Notes: generated by a model from the sequence alone, not told the origin. 64,000 nt of DNA from Xanthomonas albilineans (GCF_002939705.1 NZ_MDCB01000009.1:62001-126000); one strand, 5' to 3'; positions 20,813 to 30,176 are shown, counted from the first letter of the stretch. Translations and numbers: made by a program.

Positions 20813-22006
20813 ATGAAATCCCGTAATCGCAAGCAAGCGCTGTTGTCCCTGCTGATCGCTGCTGCCCTTGGTGGTGTGATGGTGAACGACGCCGTCGCGC
20901 AGAGCGATCATTCCGAACAGCGCTCTTCACACAAATCCAAAAACGACAAGGCGACGGTGATGTTCCCCAACGCCGAGCGCAAGGAGCCGGCTGGCAAGCC
21001 TTCTTCCAAGCTCGGCAGCAAGTTGCAGAAGCTGATCGACATCTACAACAAGGGCGAAGACTACGCCGCGGTGCGCACACAGGCCGACGAGATCCTGGCC
21101 AACAGCGCTGCCAATGACTACGACAAGTCGCTTGCCGCACAGCTTGCCGCACAAGCGGCCTATAACCTCAACGACACCAAGGCTGCCAAGCAATACCTGC
21201 AGCAGGCGATCCAATTCAATGGCCTGGACAACAACGGTCATTTTCAGTCGATGCTGATGCTGGCCCAGTTGCAACTGCAGGACGAACAGACAGCCGAAGG
21301 CCTGGCCACACTGGACAAATATTTTGCCGAGTCCAAGTCGAACCGTCCGGAAGACCTGATTCTCAAAGGCCAGGCGCTGTACCAGACGCAGCATTATCAG
21401 GAAGCGATCCCGGTATTGAAGCAGGCCATCGCCGCTTCGCCCGAACCCAAGGACAGCTGGAACCAGTTACTGATGGCCTGCTACGCCGAAGCGGGTCAGA
21501 CCGGCGAAGCGATCAAGGCCGCCGAAGCGTTGGCGGCAAAATCACCCAACGACAAGAAGGCCCAGCTCAACCTGGCCAGCATGTACATGCAGGCCGATCA
21601 GATGGACAAAGCCGCTGCGGTCATGGACAAGCTGCGTGCGGCCGGACAGCTGACCGACGAGAAGGAATACAAACAGCTGTACTCGATCTACGCCAACACC
21701 GAGCACAAGGAAAAGGACGTCATCGCGGTCATCAACGAGGGTGTACAGAAGGGCATCCTCAAGCCCGACTATCAGACCTATCTCGCGCTGGCGCAGTCCT
21801 ACTACTACACCGATCAGGTGCCGAAGGCGATCGAGAACTGGCAGAAGGCCGCGCCACTGTCCAAGGATGGCGAGACCTATCTCAACCTGGCCAAGGTGCT
21901 GCATTCGGAAGGCCGTATCGCCGAAGCCAAACAGGCAGCGCAGCAGGCGTTGGCCAAGGGCGTCAAGAAGCCCGAAGAAGCGAAGAAAATCATCAACCTG
22001 AAGTAA
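20813..22006 (+). CDS. Secreted tetratricopeptide-repeat protein
   Basis: A 397-residue protein with a clear signal peptide (KSRNRKQALLSLLIAAALGG to VAQ). It consists almost entirely of TPR-like helical pairs: KSLAAQLAAQAAYNLNDTKA, ALYQTQHYQEAIPVLKQAI, LNLASMYMQADQMDKAAAVM, ALAQSYYYTDQVPKAIENW and the final LNLAKVLHSEGRIAEAKQA. It is placed directly upstream of tonB in the same direction with a 150-bp gap, suggesting a scaffold role in the envelope, perhaps for TonB-dependent uptake. The start has GAGGTGA upstream; TTGACA at 20676–20681 may be a −35 element. Confidence 0.8.
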   Translation: MKSRNRKQALLSLLIAAALGGVMVNDAVAQSDHSEQRSSHKSKNDKATVMFPNAERKEPAGKPSSKLGSKLQKLIDIYNKGEDYAAVRTQADEILANSAANDYDKSLAAQLAAQAAYNLNDTKAAKQYLQQAIQFNGLDNNGHFQSMLMLAQLQLQDEQTAEGLATLDKYFAESKSNRPEDLILKGQALYQTQHYQEAIPVLKQAIAASPEPKDSWNQLLMACYAEAGQTGEAIKAAEALAAKSPNDKKAQLNLASMYMQADQMDKAAAVMDKLRAAGQLTDEKEYKQLYSIYANTEHKEKDVIAVINEGVQKGILKPDYQTYLALAQSYYYTDQVPKAIENWQKAAPLSKDGETYLNLAKVLHSEGRIAEAKQAAQQALAKGVKKPEEAKKIINLK

Positions 22007-22156
22007 CACAAACAAAAGCCCCCGAAGACCAGTGCTGAAAGATAGTGCAGGTAACAGGGATTGGTATAAGCTTGGAGGTTCGTGCGGTCTGAGTGCCGCA
22101 TGAACAAAGATGACGCATCATTGCGAAATCCGCCCCCCTAATTGAGTCATTGGCGC

Positions 22157-22831
22157 ATGACGGAACAACTGGTCATTCATCGGCATTACGACAAAGATGA
22201 CGCCTCCGGCCTCAGCTGGCCGCGCATCATTGGTATTGCCTTCGTAATCGCCCTGCATCTTGCAGCGTTGATGTTGCTGCTCATCCCCGCCGTGGCGCCC
22301 AAGGCCCCTGCGGAAAAGGAGCGCAACATCGTTGTCACCATGGTGGATGTTCCCCCGCCGCCTCCCCCGCCGCCGCCGCCGCCGCCTAAGCAGGAGAAGC
22401 CGCCACCGCCGGTCAAGAACCTGGCACCGCCGAAGCCGACTCCGGTGCCGCCGCCGCCGCAAGCCCCGGTGGTGGACGTACCTGAGCCGCGCCCGGACGA
22501 CATCGCCACGCCGCCGTCGCCGCCAGCGCCACCGGCTCCGCCGTCCGAAATCAGCGCCAGCGTCGACATCTCGTCGAAGAACATGAACCCGCCCAAGTAC
22601 CCGCCGGCCGCATTCCGCGCAGGTGCCCAAGGCGAGGTGATCCTAATCATCGATGTCGATGCAAGCGGTAATGTCACGAACGTTTCTGTCGAAAAATCCA
22701 GCCGCAATCGTGACTTGGACCGTGCTGCAATGGACGCGGCGCGTAAGTGGCGGTTCAATGCCGCTGTCGTCAATGGACAGAAGAGCGCCGGTCGCGTCCG
22801 TGTCCCGGTCAACTTCGCCCTGAACAACTGA
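22157..22831 (+). CDS. tonB: Energy transducer TonB
   Basis: A 224-residue protein. One N-terminal transmembrane helix (WPRIIGIAFVIALHLAALML) with the conserved His contacts ExbB/ExbD. A long proline-rich periplasmic spacer (about 65–145, including a run of twelve prolines) follows, then the C-terminal TonB domain (YPPAAFRAGAQGEVIL, VDASGNVTNVSVEKSS, WRFNAAVVNGQ). The ATG at 22157 yields MTEQLVIHRHYDKDD; the frame begins slightly upstream with TTG. It is followed by exbB, exbD and exbD, so the cluster encodes the full motor for TonB-dependent receptors such as the one at 57929. Confidence 0.95.
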   Translation: MTEQLVIHRHYDKDDASGLSWPRIIGIAFVIALHLAALMLLLIPAVAPKAPAEKERNIVVTMVDVPPPPPPPPPPPPKQEKPPPPVKNLAPPKPTPVPPPPQAPVVDVPEPRPDDIATPPSPPAPPAPPSEISASVDISSKNMNPPKYPPAAFRAGAQGEVILIIDVDASGNVTNVSVEKSSRNRDLDRAAMDAARKWRFNAAVVNGQKSAGRVRVPVNFALNN

Positions 22832-22930
22832 TACAACGGTCTAAGAACTGGCGCTGTGTCGGTTCGCAAACTCTGTCTACTCTTTGCACCATCCTCACCA
22901 CCACCACCACACACAACAAAGGTAAGCGTC

Positions 22931-23692
22931 ATGCTGCAGGAAATTTTCATCGCCGCTGCTGCGGGGGGCAACAATGCATCGAACGCCTTGTCGCAGATGG
23001 GCTTCGAGCACCTGATCACCGAAATGACTTCCAAGCCGGGCGACTTCGCCGTCTCCTGGGTGGTGCTTGTCACCCTGATCACCATGTCCGCCTCGTCTTG
23101 GTACTGGACGGTCATCAACATCTTCCGTGCCACCCGCCTGAAGAGTCAGGCCGACCGCGTCATCAGCCTGTTTTGGGACACCCCGAATGCGCAGGACGCC
23201 ATCCGTGCGATGGAAGAGCAACCGGCCAGCGAGCCGTTCTCGAAGATCGCACTGGATGCCGCCCAGGCCGCTGCGCACCACCAGCGTTCGGAAGGCACCG
23301 GTGCCGGTTTGGGTGAGACCCTGAGCCGTTCAGAATTCGTCGACCGCGCCCTGCGTCAGGCGGTGACCCGCGAAAGCACCAAGCTGCAGTCGGGCATGGC
23401 CCTGTTGGCCACGGCCAGTGCGTGCGCGCCGTTCGTCGGTCTGTTGGGCACGGTGTGGGGTATTTACGGCGCGTTGATCAAGATTGGTGCCACCGGCTCT
23501 GCCTCGATCGACGCCGTTGCTGGCCCGGTGGGTGAAGCGCTGATCATGACCGCGATCGGTCTGTTCGTCGCCATCCCGGCCGTGTTCGCCTTCAACTTCT
23601 TCAGCAAGGTCAACAGCTCGGTGATCGCCAAGTTCGACACCTTCGCTCACGACCTGCACGACTTCTTCGCCACCGGTTCGCGCGTTCGCTGA
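22931..23692 (+). CDS. exbB: Biopolymer transport protein ExbB
   Basis: A 253-residue inner-membrane proton-channel subunit of the MotA/TolQ/ExbB family. Three transmembrane segments are visible: SWVVLVTLITMSASSWYW, the GMALLATASACAPFVGLLGTV segment with the conserved GLLGTVWGIYGA motif, and VGEALIMTAIGLFVAIPAVF. The cytoplasmic loop lies between the first two. The start at 22931 follows GGTAAGCGTC; the frame extends upstream with non-homologous residues. Confidence 0.95.
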   Translation: MLQEIFIAAAAGGNNASNALSQMGFEHLITEMTSKPGDFAVSWVVLVTLITMSASSWYWTVINIFRATRLKSQADRVISLFWDTPNAQDAIRAMEEQPASEPFSKIALDAAQAAAHHQRSEGTGAGLGETLSRSEFVDRALRQAVTRESTKLQSGMALLATASACAPFVGLLGTVWGIYGALIKIGATGSASIDAVAGPVGEALIMTAIGLFVAIPAVFAFNFFSKVNSSVIAKFDTFAHDLHDFFATGSRVR

Positions 23693-23734
23693 TCCCTGGT
23701 CAAGTCGTCCACGCAATGACTAACGGAGCGCGTT

Positions 23735-24160
23735 ATGGCTTTCAGTAGTGGTAACAGCGGCGGCCCCATGGCCGACATCAACGTCACGCCCCTCGTGGAC
23801 GTGATGCTGGTGCTGCTGATCATCTTCATCATCACGGCACCGCTGATGTCCCACAAGGTCAAGGTGGAACTGCCCAAAGCCAACTTGAACCAGGATCCGG
23901 ACAAGGACGACAAACGTCCGAATCCGATCACGGTGTCGGTCAAGGAAGACGGCTCGCTGTATTGGAACGACGAACCGATCACCAAGGAAGCCTTGGAATC
24001 GCACTTCTCCACTGCAGCCCAGCAGACCCCGCAGCCGCCGCTCAACCTGCGTGGCGACCGCACCACCAAGATGCGCACGATCAACGAGATCACCAAGATC
24101 GCGCAGGGTCAGGGCATGCTGGATGTCGGTTTCATCGCGACCAAAGACAAGGGGAACTGA
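23735..24160 (+). CDS. exbD: Biopolymer transport protein ExbD (first copy)
   Basis: A 141-residue partner of ExbB. The N-terminal motif [19 protein letters not shown] contains the single transmembrane helix with the proton-relay Asp. The rest is periplasmic, ending GMLDVGFIATKDKGN. The second exbD starts 4 bp downstream, and the first nine or so residues of the two proteins (MAFSSGNS) are almost identical, indicating tandem duplication followed by divergence of the periplasmic part. Confidence 0.94.
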   Translation: MAFSSGNSGGPMADINVTPLVDVMLVLLIIFIITAPLMSHKVKVELPKANLNQDPDKDDKRPNPITVSVKEDGSLYWNDEPITKEALESHFSTAAQQTPQPPLNLRGDRTTKMRTINEITKIAQGQGMLDVGFIATKDKGN

Positions 24161-24163
24161 GCC

Positions 24164-24577
24164 ATGGCATTCAGCTCGGGAAATAGCCGTGGCCCGATGG
24201 CCGACATCAACGTCACGCCGCTGGTCGACGTGATGCTGGTGCTGTTGATCATCTTCATCGTGACCGCGCCGATCATGACCTATCCGATCGACGTGGATCT
24301 GCCGCAGAAGGTCATCAACCCTCCCCCGCAGTTGCGCGATCCACCGCCGCCGATCGATTTGCGGATCGATGCGTCGAACCAGATCTTCTGGAACGACGGC
24401 CCAGTGGCGGTGAGTGCGCTTCCGCAGATGATGGAAAACGAAGTACAGCGCGATCCGACGAATCAGCCGGAACTGCGTATCGATGCCAATCCGGATTCCG
24501 AATACGAAGTGATGGCCAAGGTACTGGCCGCCGCGAAAAACTCGGGCATGAAAAAGATCGGCTTCGTGCAGCAATAA
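24164..24577 (+). CDS. exbD2: Biopolymer transport protein ExbD (second copy, ExbD2)
   Basis: A 137-residue paralog of the preceding protein. The same transmembrane motif [19 protein letters not shown] is present, but the periplasmic part differs ([20 protein letters not shown], then a C-terminal [10 protein letters not shown]). In Xanthomonas campestris a second exbD is known in this cluster and has been linked to special TonB-dependent functions rather than iron uptake. A strong hairpin terminator follows 36 bp later. Confidence 0.92.
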   Translation: MAFSSGNSRGPMADINVTPLVDVMLVLLIIFIVTAPIMTYPIDVDLPQKVINPPPQLRDPPPPIDLRIDASNQIFWNDGPVAVSALPQMMENEVQRDPTNQPELRIDANPDSEYEVMAKVLAAAKNSGMKKIGFVQQ

Positions 24578-24613
24578 GTTTCATCGCAACGCCTCAGTCA
24601 TGACGCGACTGTA

Positions 24614-24640
24614 AACGCCACCGGCAACGGTGGCGTTTTT
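24614..24640 (+). terminator. Rho-independent terminator of the tonB–exbD2 cluster
   Basis: Stem AACGCCACC / GGTGGCGTT with loop GGCAAC, running into a T tract (TTTTTCTT). Confidence 0.88.
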
Positions 24641-24763
24641 CTTAAGTGTTGCGACGCTACATGCTTTTCGCCGCGCTTCAATGCAGAAAACGCGCAGCCA
24701 AGCCAAAGTGATGCGGTCCAGTGCACATGTTCCCGGGAACATGGCTGGATAGCGGCAGCTAGG

Positions 24764-25189
24764 TTAGGCCATAGAGATAGCGGGGGACGTGACCAAGGAG
24801 GCGTCGTCAGCGTGGTGGAAGCACAGCCGGATTGCATCCAAAAGTTGGCTCATATCGTATGGCTTGGGCAAGAAGTGGATGCCCTCGCGCAGCCGCGACA
24901 GCACCGCGTGCTCGTCCATGCCGGAGGTCACCAGAATCGGCAGCTGTGGCTGCCAGTCACGTACATGGTTGGCCGCGGCGATGCCATCCAGGCCCTCTAG
25001 GTGCACGTCGGTGAATAACAGGTCGAAACATCTGCCGGCATCGAGCAGCGCCAACGCCGCTTCTGCAGTCTCCACGGCGACGACATCACACGCCTGACTC
25101 TCCAGCGTCAAGCGGCTGAGTTCCTTGATGTCTTCGGCATCCTCGATCATTAGGACGCGCGGTTCAACATGGCGCTTGGACAACAGCAT
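24764..25189 (-). CDS. Single-domain response regulator (receiver domain only)
   Basis: A 141-residue REC protein with no output domain. The acidic pair is in MIEDAED, the phospho-acceptor Asp in LLFTDVHLEG, the switch Ser in ILVTSGMDE, and the conserved Lys in FLPKPYD. Such proteins act as phosphate relays or by binding partners. No histidine kinase is nearby, so its partner is unknown. The ATG at 25189 was chosen; an in-frame frame extension reaches 25240. The last 15 residues beyond the receiver fold are unstructured. Confidence 0.86.
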   Translation of the reverse strand: MLLSKRHVEPRVLMIEDAEDIKELSRLTLESQACDVVAVETAEAALALLDAGRCFDLLFTDVHLEGLDGIAAANHVRDWQPQLPILVTSGMDEHAVLSRLREGIHFLPKPYDMSQLLDAIRLCFHHADDASLVTSPAISMA

Positions 25190-25341
25190 AACGCGGTGAC
25201 TCCGGACAACAGGCGGCAAAAAACGCATAAGTATCGTCAATCCGGAGGTGAAGTCCGCGTGTAGAGAGGGATGACGGTCCCGAGTACCAGCAGCTTGCCC
25301 GGCGCTCTGGAGTAGGCTGCGCGCCTAGCGTGAAGCCTGAG

Positions 25342-26109
25342 CTAGCGCCGGGAACGGCCGGCGAGAACAGCCAAATAAGCTTTCACCGTCGCGTCGAGCC
25401 CGGCGTATAGCGCTTCGCCGATCAGTGCGTGGCCGATCGATACCTCCAGCACCTGTGGCACCTGCGCCAGGAACATGTCCAGATTGGCTTGGCTGAGATC
25501 GTGGCCGGCGTTGACACCAAGCCCCAAGGTCTGCGCGCGACGTGCGGCGGCAGCGAACCTAGCCGCCACCGTGGCCGCCGCTCCATCGCCCCGCTCGAAC
25601 GCGGCAGCATAAGGACCCGTGTACAGCTCGATCCGGTCGGCTCCCAATTCGGCTGCGATGGCCAGATCGGGATTGTCGGCATCCACGAACAAGCTGACCC
25701 TGCAACCCAGTGCCTTCAGTTCGGCGATCAGCGGCCGTAGCCGGTCACTGTCGCGGCTGAAATCGAAGCCGTGGTCCGAAGTGAGTTGGCTGTCGCCATC
25801 CGGTACCAGGGTTGCCTGCGTTGGCCGCGCCTGTGTGCATAGTGCGATCAGGCCCGGGTAACCGGGGCGCAGCGGTGCGAAGGGATTGCCTTCGATGTTG
25901 AATTCGACGCCGTGTGCCTGGGTCAACTCCGCCAGTGCCAGCGCATCCTCGGCATGGATGTGGCGCCGATCTGGGCGCGGATGCACGGTAATGCCATGCG
26001 CGCCGGCATCCAAACAGGCACGGGCGGCGTCCAACACGCTGGGCAGCTCGCCCCCGCGGGAATTACGCAACACCGCGATTTTGTTCACGTTGACGCTGAG
26101 CTTGGTCAT
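25342..26109 (-). CDS. pdxJ: Pyridoxine 5'-phosphate synthase
   Basis: A 255-residue TIM-barrel enzyme of the DXP-dependent vitamin B6 pathway, condensing 3-amino-2-oxopropyl phosphate with deoxyxylulose 5-phosphate. Diagnostic segments are [66 protein letters not shown] and EVSIGHALI. Length matches the family. Directly downstream (13 bp lower on this strand from the small membrane protein stop) suggests the small protein and pdxJ may be cotranscribed. Confidence 0.96.
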   Translation of the reverse strand: MTKLSVNVNKIAVLRNSRGGELPSVLDAARACLDAGAHGITVHPRPDRRHIHAEDALALAELTQAHGVEFNIEGNPFAPLRPGYPGLIALCTQARPTQATLVPDGDSQLTSDHGFDFSRDSDRLRPLIAELKALGCRVSLFVDADNPDLAIAAELGADRIELYTGPYAAAFERGDGAAATVAARFAAAARRAQTLGLGVNAGHDLSQANLDMFLAQVPQVLEVSIGHALIGEALYAGLDATVKAYLAVLAGRSRR

Positions 26110-26122
26110 CCCGATCGATGAA

Positions 26123-26392
26123 TCAGGGTGTACTGGTATCGTTGCTGGCGGCCGCCGCCGCCGCGCGGCGCGCTTCGGCTTGCTCGCGTAGACGGCGCAA
26201 TTCGACTGGATCGATCATGGGTATCGCATCGCGCTGGTTGGCATCCCCGATCTTGGTCACGTACCAGCCTCGTGCCCAGGCGAGCATGAGGCCGAGCGCC
26301 GCGAGCAGGCTCAGGACCAGCAACCAGATGTGCGGCGTCGAAAACGCCAAAACGAAAGCACCTAATGCAAGCGGCAGAAAGAGCCAATACAT
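26123..26392 (-). CDS. Small two-helix membrane protein of unknown function
   Basis: An 89-residue protein starting at the ATG at 26392 after a good GGGGAGG site. Two hydrophobic helices ([16 protein letters not shown] and [19 protein letters not shown]) precede a basic, alanine-rich cytoplasmic tail with [15 protein letters not shown]. No domain recognised. Its stop lies 13 bp before the pdxJ start on the same strand, so they probably share a transcript. Confidence 0.7.
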   Translation of the reverse strand: MYWLFLPLALGAFVLAFSTPHIWLLVLSLLAALGLMLAWARGWYVTKIGDANQRDAIPMIDPVELRRLREQAEARRAAAAAASNDTSTP

Positions 26393-26516
26393 GACAACCT
26401 CCCCAAGGATAGCGGCAGTGTAGCGCCGCAAGGTGGTTCGGTTCCACGTCCCATGCCGGGGAGTTGCGCCGCGGTTGCAGGATGTGGACACCTGCTCGGT
26501 ATCCTGCTGGTTCGCT

Positions 26517-27986
26517 CTATAACAGCGGGGAGGTCAGTCGTGCGATGGCTTCGGGCAGCCGGTGGCGCCACAGCGAGCGTTTGCGGTCTTCGCGCACGCG
26601 TACGGCCACCGCGATCTCGCCGCCGATCAGTTCGGCCAACTGCTCGGTGAGCGAACGATCGCGCAAGAGCATGGCCACCTCGAAATTGAGCCGGAAACTG
26701 CGGTTGTCGAAATTGGCGCTGCCGACAAGGCATAGATCCTCGTCGGCAATCAGTGCCTTGGTGTGCAGCATGCGCGGGCCGTACTCGTAGACTTTCACCC
26801 CGGCCAGCAACAACTCGTCGAAATACGAGCGCGCCGCCAGCGTGACCAATCGCGAATCGCTGCGCTTGGGCACCAGCAAGCGCACGTCCAATCCACCCAG
26901 TGCGGCCGAGGTCAATGCCATGCGTGCGGCCTCGCCAGGGACGAAGTACGGCGTCACCAACCACACCCGCCGTTGTGCCTCGTGGATCGCCGCGACTTGC
27001 AGGCGGTGAATGCTTTCCCACGATGAATCCGGCCCGGAGACCAGCAACTGGGCCTGGATCGTGCCAGCGTCGCGGCTGGGCATGTCGTTGGGCCAGATCC
27101 GCGCCATGTTGAAAGCATCCCGGCTTTGCTCGGTGGCGTACAGCCAGTCTTCCATAAACACCAGTTGCAGGCTGCGCACGACATGCCCTTCGCAGCGCAG
27201 GTGCAAGTCGCGGTAGGCGTCGGCACGCAACGCCTCGTTCTCCTCGTCGGTGATGTTGATGCCGCCAGTGAAGGCGATGCGACCATCGATCACCACGATC
27301 TTGCGGTGAGTGCGCAGGTTGACCCAGGGCCGCTTGAACTTGAACGGATCCAACAACCGGTTGGGATGGAACCAGGCCACTTCGCCACCAGCGTCCAGGA
27401 GCGGCCGCAGAAAGCGCTTGCCCACTTGCGATGAGCCGACCGCATCCAACAGCAGGCGCACGCGCACGCCAGCATGCGCGCGCTCAATCAGTGCATCGCG
27501 GATGCGCGCACCGGTGTGGTCGGGGTTGAAGATGAAGTACTCCAGATGCACATGGTGCTGCGCGGCGCCGATGTCGCGCACGATCGCGTCATAGGTTGCC
27601 GCGCCATCCACCAGCCACTGCACCGCGGTTGCCGAGCTCGGCGCCAGACCGGTCGTGGCCTGGGCGATCTTGGCCAGTTCGGTGCAGTGAATATCCGCCG
27701 GGTACACGCGGTGCTCGTACTCTATGCCCGAGCGTGCGCGACCGCGGCGCAGGCGCTGCCGCTTCACTTTCTGTGGTCCGAGCAGGTAATAGATGACGAA
27801 GCCCAGATAGGGCAACGCCGCCAGCGATAGCACCCAGCTCAACGTCGCCGCAGGCTCGCGTTTTTGCAGCACGATCCAGCCGCTCAGCCACAGGATGTAA
27901 AGCAGATAGGCTGCCGTGCTGTAGGCGCCGATGTGCGGGATGCCGGTCAGGCGGCCCCAAGCGTTGTGTAATGTCGTGACGAGCAT
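26517..27986 (-). CDS. cls: Cardiolipin synthase
   Basis: A 489-residue phospholipase-D-superfamily enzyme that joins phosphatidylglycerol molecules to make cardiolipin. Two N-terminal transmembrane helices (TAAYLLYILWLSGWIVL and WVLSLAALPYLGFVIYYLLG) are followed by two HKD motifs: HRKIVVIDGRIAFTGG near residue 228 and HTKALIADEDLCLVGSANFD near 405. Length and topology match ClsA. The shorter ClsB and ClsC types lack these membrane segments. Confidence 0.93.
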   Translation of the reverse strand: MLVTTLHNAWGRLTGIPHIGAYSTAAYLLYILWLSGWIVLQKREPAATLSWVLSLAALPYLGFVIYYLLGPQKVKRQRLRRGRARSGIEYEHRVYPADIHCTELAKIAQATTGLAPSSATAVQWLVDGAATYDAIVRDIGAAQHHVHLEYFIFNPDHTGARIRDALIERAHAGVRVRLLLDAVGSSQVGKRFLRPLLDAGGEVAWFHPNRLLDPFKFKRPWVNLRTHRKIVVIDGRIAFTGGINITDEENEALRADAYRDLHLRCEGHVVRSLQLVFMEDWLYATEQSRDAFNMARIWPNDMPSRDAGTIQAQLLVSGPDSSWESIHRLQVAAIHEAQRRVWLVTPYFVPGEAARMALTSAALGGLDVRLLVPKRSDSRLVTLAARSYFDELLLAGVKVYEYGPRMLHTKALIADEDLCLVGSANFDNRSFRLNFEVAMLLRDRSLTEQLAELIGGEIAVAVRVREDRKRSLWRHRLPEAIARLTSPLL

Positions 27987-28093
27987 CGGGGGATTCTACG
28001 GCCCGGCGTGTGATGCGGTGACAGGGCTGAAAGATCCGGCACGGCGCGCAGACTGTCGCAATGCTCGAGACGGCGAACGCATAGGCTGTGTCG

Positions 28094-29179
28094 ATGAACA
28101 CTCCCATCAAGGGCCGTGGTGCAGGCAGCCACCTGCCCGGCCGCTTCGAACGTACCGTCAGCCAAGCCGAGGACGACGGCTGGCCGCTCGACGATAGCGT
28201 GGAATTTGCCGCGCCACGGTTGCGCACTCGGGTGAGCGAAGAGACCGCGCGCAGCATCATCAGCCGGAATCAATCGCCGGATGTCGGCTTCGCGCAGTCG
28301 GTCAATCCCTATCGCGGTTGCGAGCACGGTTGCAGTTATTGTTTCGCCCGTCCCAGTCACGCCTACCTGAACTTGTCCCCTGGGCTGGATTTCGAGACTC
28401 GCCTGTTCGCCAAGACCAATGCGCCTGAACTGCTACGCCGCGAACTGGGAAAGCCCGGTTATGTCCCCAGCCCGATCGCTTTGGGCATCAACACCGACGC
28501 CTATCAGCCGATCGAGCGCAGGTTGCGGCTCACCCGGCGGCTGATCGAAGTGCTGTGGGAGGCCCGACATCCGTTTTCGTTGATCACCAAGAATGCGTTG
28601 GTCGAACGCGATCTGGATTTGTTGGTGCCGTTGGCGCGCGAGAATCTGGTCAGCGTGTACTTCTCGGTGACGTCATTGGATCGGCGGCTGTCGGCGCGGC
28701 TGGAGCCGCGGGCATCGGCGCCACACGCCAGATTGCGCGCGATGCGGATCTTGCATGAGGCCGGTGTGCTGGTCGGTGTGATGGTCGCGCCGGTGATCCC
28801 GTGGATCAACGACCACGCCTTGGAAGCGGTGCTGGAGGCGGCGCGCGATGCCGGTGCCGAGTCCGCTGGTTATGTGCTGCTGCGTCTGCCCCATGAAGTG
28901 TCGCCATTGTTCCGCGACTGGCTGCAGATGCACTACCCAGACCGCGCTGCGCACGTGATGAGCAGCGTACAGCAGTTGCATGGCGGCAAGGATTACGACA
29001 GCGTGTTCGGTAAGCGCATGTGTGGCGAAGGGATTTACGCCGAGTTACTTGCGCGGCGCTTTGCGCTGGCGCACAAACGCCTGGGCTACGCTGTCGCGCC
29101 ATGGCCAAAGCTGGATTGCAGCCGTTTCGTCAAGCCCAGCCTGCCGTGTGCGCCATCGCCGCAGGGCGAATTGTTCTGA
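28094..29179 (+). CDS. PA0069-like radical SAM protein (SplB-related)
   Basis: A 361-residue protein. The 4Fe-4S motif CEHGCSYC (Cys-x3-Cys-x2-Cys) follows SVNPYRG and is followed by FARPSHAYLN, typical of the PA0069/SplB-like radical SAM group. The barrel continues with IALGINTDAYQPIER, FSLITKNALVERD and VMVAPVIPWIND. The true substrate of this group is not established; similarity to spore photoproduct lyase does not imply DNA repair here. The ATG at 28094 is preferred over a GTG at 28088. Confidence 0.86.
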   Translation: MNTPIKGRGAGSHLPGRFERTVSQAEDDGWPLDDSVEFAAPRLRTRVSEETARSIISRNQSPDVGFAQSVNPYRGCEHGCSYCFARPSHAYLNLSPGLDFETRLFAKTNAPELLRRELGKPGYVPSPIALGINTDAYQPIERRLRLTRRLIEVLWEARHPFSLITKNALVERDLDLLVPLARENLVSVYFSVTSLDRRLSARLEPRASAPHARLRAMRILHEAGVLVGVMVAPVIPWINDHALEAVLEAARDAGAESAGYVLLRLPHEVSPLFRDWLQMHYPDRAAHVMSSVQQLHGGKDYDSVFGKRMCGEGIYAELLARRFALAHKRLGYAVAPWPKLDCSRFVKPSLPCAPSPQGELF

Positions 29180-29310
29180 AGCGATGTTCTCCGGGAAGAT
29201 GGTGTTCATACGGTCGATCTGGCGGCAAACCGCGGAGCCTGATGCTTGCATGACGGTGAACATGCCGGTTCCCAGACAAGGCATCACGCGTCTTGATGAA
29301 CCTGCCAGGC

Positions 29311-30018
29311 TTATTCCTGACGGTACAGCGTCTGCGCCGATTGGAACAGGATCCAGCTGGTGGCGATGAACTGATCGCCGCCGCGCGGACGGTTGCCGCG
29401 ATGGGTGTGGGTGAATGCGGTCGGGGCGATCAGCAGACTCCCAGCGCGCGGCGCGATCTTACGTCGCTGGAACAGGAACTCGGTTTCCCCATCCTGGAAA
29501 TCGTCGTTGAGATACAGAGTCCACAACAAATGCCGGTGCAACGTTTCGGCATTGGGATCGCACGGTGATAGCTCGCAGTGCCAGTACGGATATCCCCCCA
29601 CGCCTGCCGCGTACCACTGTAAGGTGATCGTCCCTGGGCGTAGACAGGTGCGTGCCAGATTGGACAAAGCAGTGTCGTCCAGCAGCGCGAAATCTTCGGC
29701 CTTGAGCCAGTGCGCTTGGCCATCGGCACCGGGTACCTGCAGTATCAGCGGCGAGATCAGTGTCTGCGGATACTTGCGCAAATAACCGAGCAGCCCGGCC
29801 AACACGACCTGTTGTAGCCGCTGTTCCACCTCGCGCCACGGTTCCAGGCCACTGATGCGTAGGTCCTGGCTATGTTTGAGTTCCGGGAATACGCTGCCGT
29901 CGATCTCGCCGGGCCGCAACGGTGTGCTGGCGCGCAGACGGCGCAGGATCGTGGCGCAGTCCTCGCGGGACATGGCGCCATCGAATACTTCGATGAAATC
30001 GGCAGACAGATCGGACAT
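29311..30018 (-). CDS. 2-oxoglutarate/Fe(II)-dependent oxygenase (prolyl 4-hydroxylase-like)
   Basis: A 235-residue double-stranded beta-helix protein. The probable iron triad is H-C-E in YWHCELSP, instead of the commoner H-x-D, with a distal His in THTHRGNRP. WTLYLNDDFQDGETEF is the typical strand between them, followed by APRAGSLLIAP. The basic residue that normally holds 2-oxoglutarate in GxK/R is not obvious: the corresponding region reads GGDQFIATSW. The substrate is unknown. The gene has no operon partner. Confidence 0.75.
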   Translation of the reverse strand: MSDLSADFIEVFDGAMSREDCATILRRLRASTPLRPGEIDGSVFPELKHSQDLRISGLEPWREVEQRLQQVVLAGLLGYLRKYPQTLISPLILQVPGADGQAHWLKAEDFALLDDTALSNLARTCLRPGTITLQWYAAGVGGYPYWHCELSPCDPNAETLHRHLLWTLYLNDDFQDGETEFLFQRRKIAPRAGSLLIAPTAFTHTHRGNRPRGGDQFIATSWILFQSAQTLYRQE

Positions 30019-30110
30019 GACGCGACCTTAGCAGCGATTCCGCACAACCGCAGCGAGAGCCAAGCCGATTCGCACAGCGCGTGTGCTGCTCTTCCGGCCC
30101 GCACGCGAAA

Positions 30111-30148
30111 TAAAAACCCCCGGCATCGTCACGATACCGGGGGGGGGC
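30111..30148 (-). terminator. Rho-independent terminator of tyrB
   Basis: Read on the minus strand: CCCCGGTATCG, short loop, CGATGCCGGGG, then TTTTTATT. It lies just downstream of the aminotransferase stop codon. Confidence 0.85.
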
Positions 30149-30176
30149 ATTCAATGCTTGCGCGTCGCGTGGTGGT

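Noticed and set aside
22350-22560. Low-complexity CCG/CCGCC run that could look like a repeat array
   Set aside because: It is the proline-rich spacer of TonB in frame, not a repeat element or CRISPR.
26436-26451. GGTTCCACGTCCC half-palindrome resembling parS
   Set aside because: Only one arm and the core match; the other arm is lost, so ParB binding is not expected.
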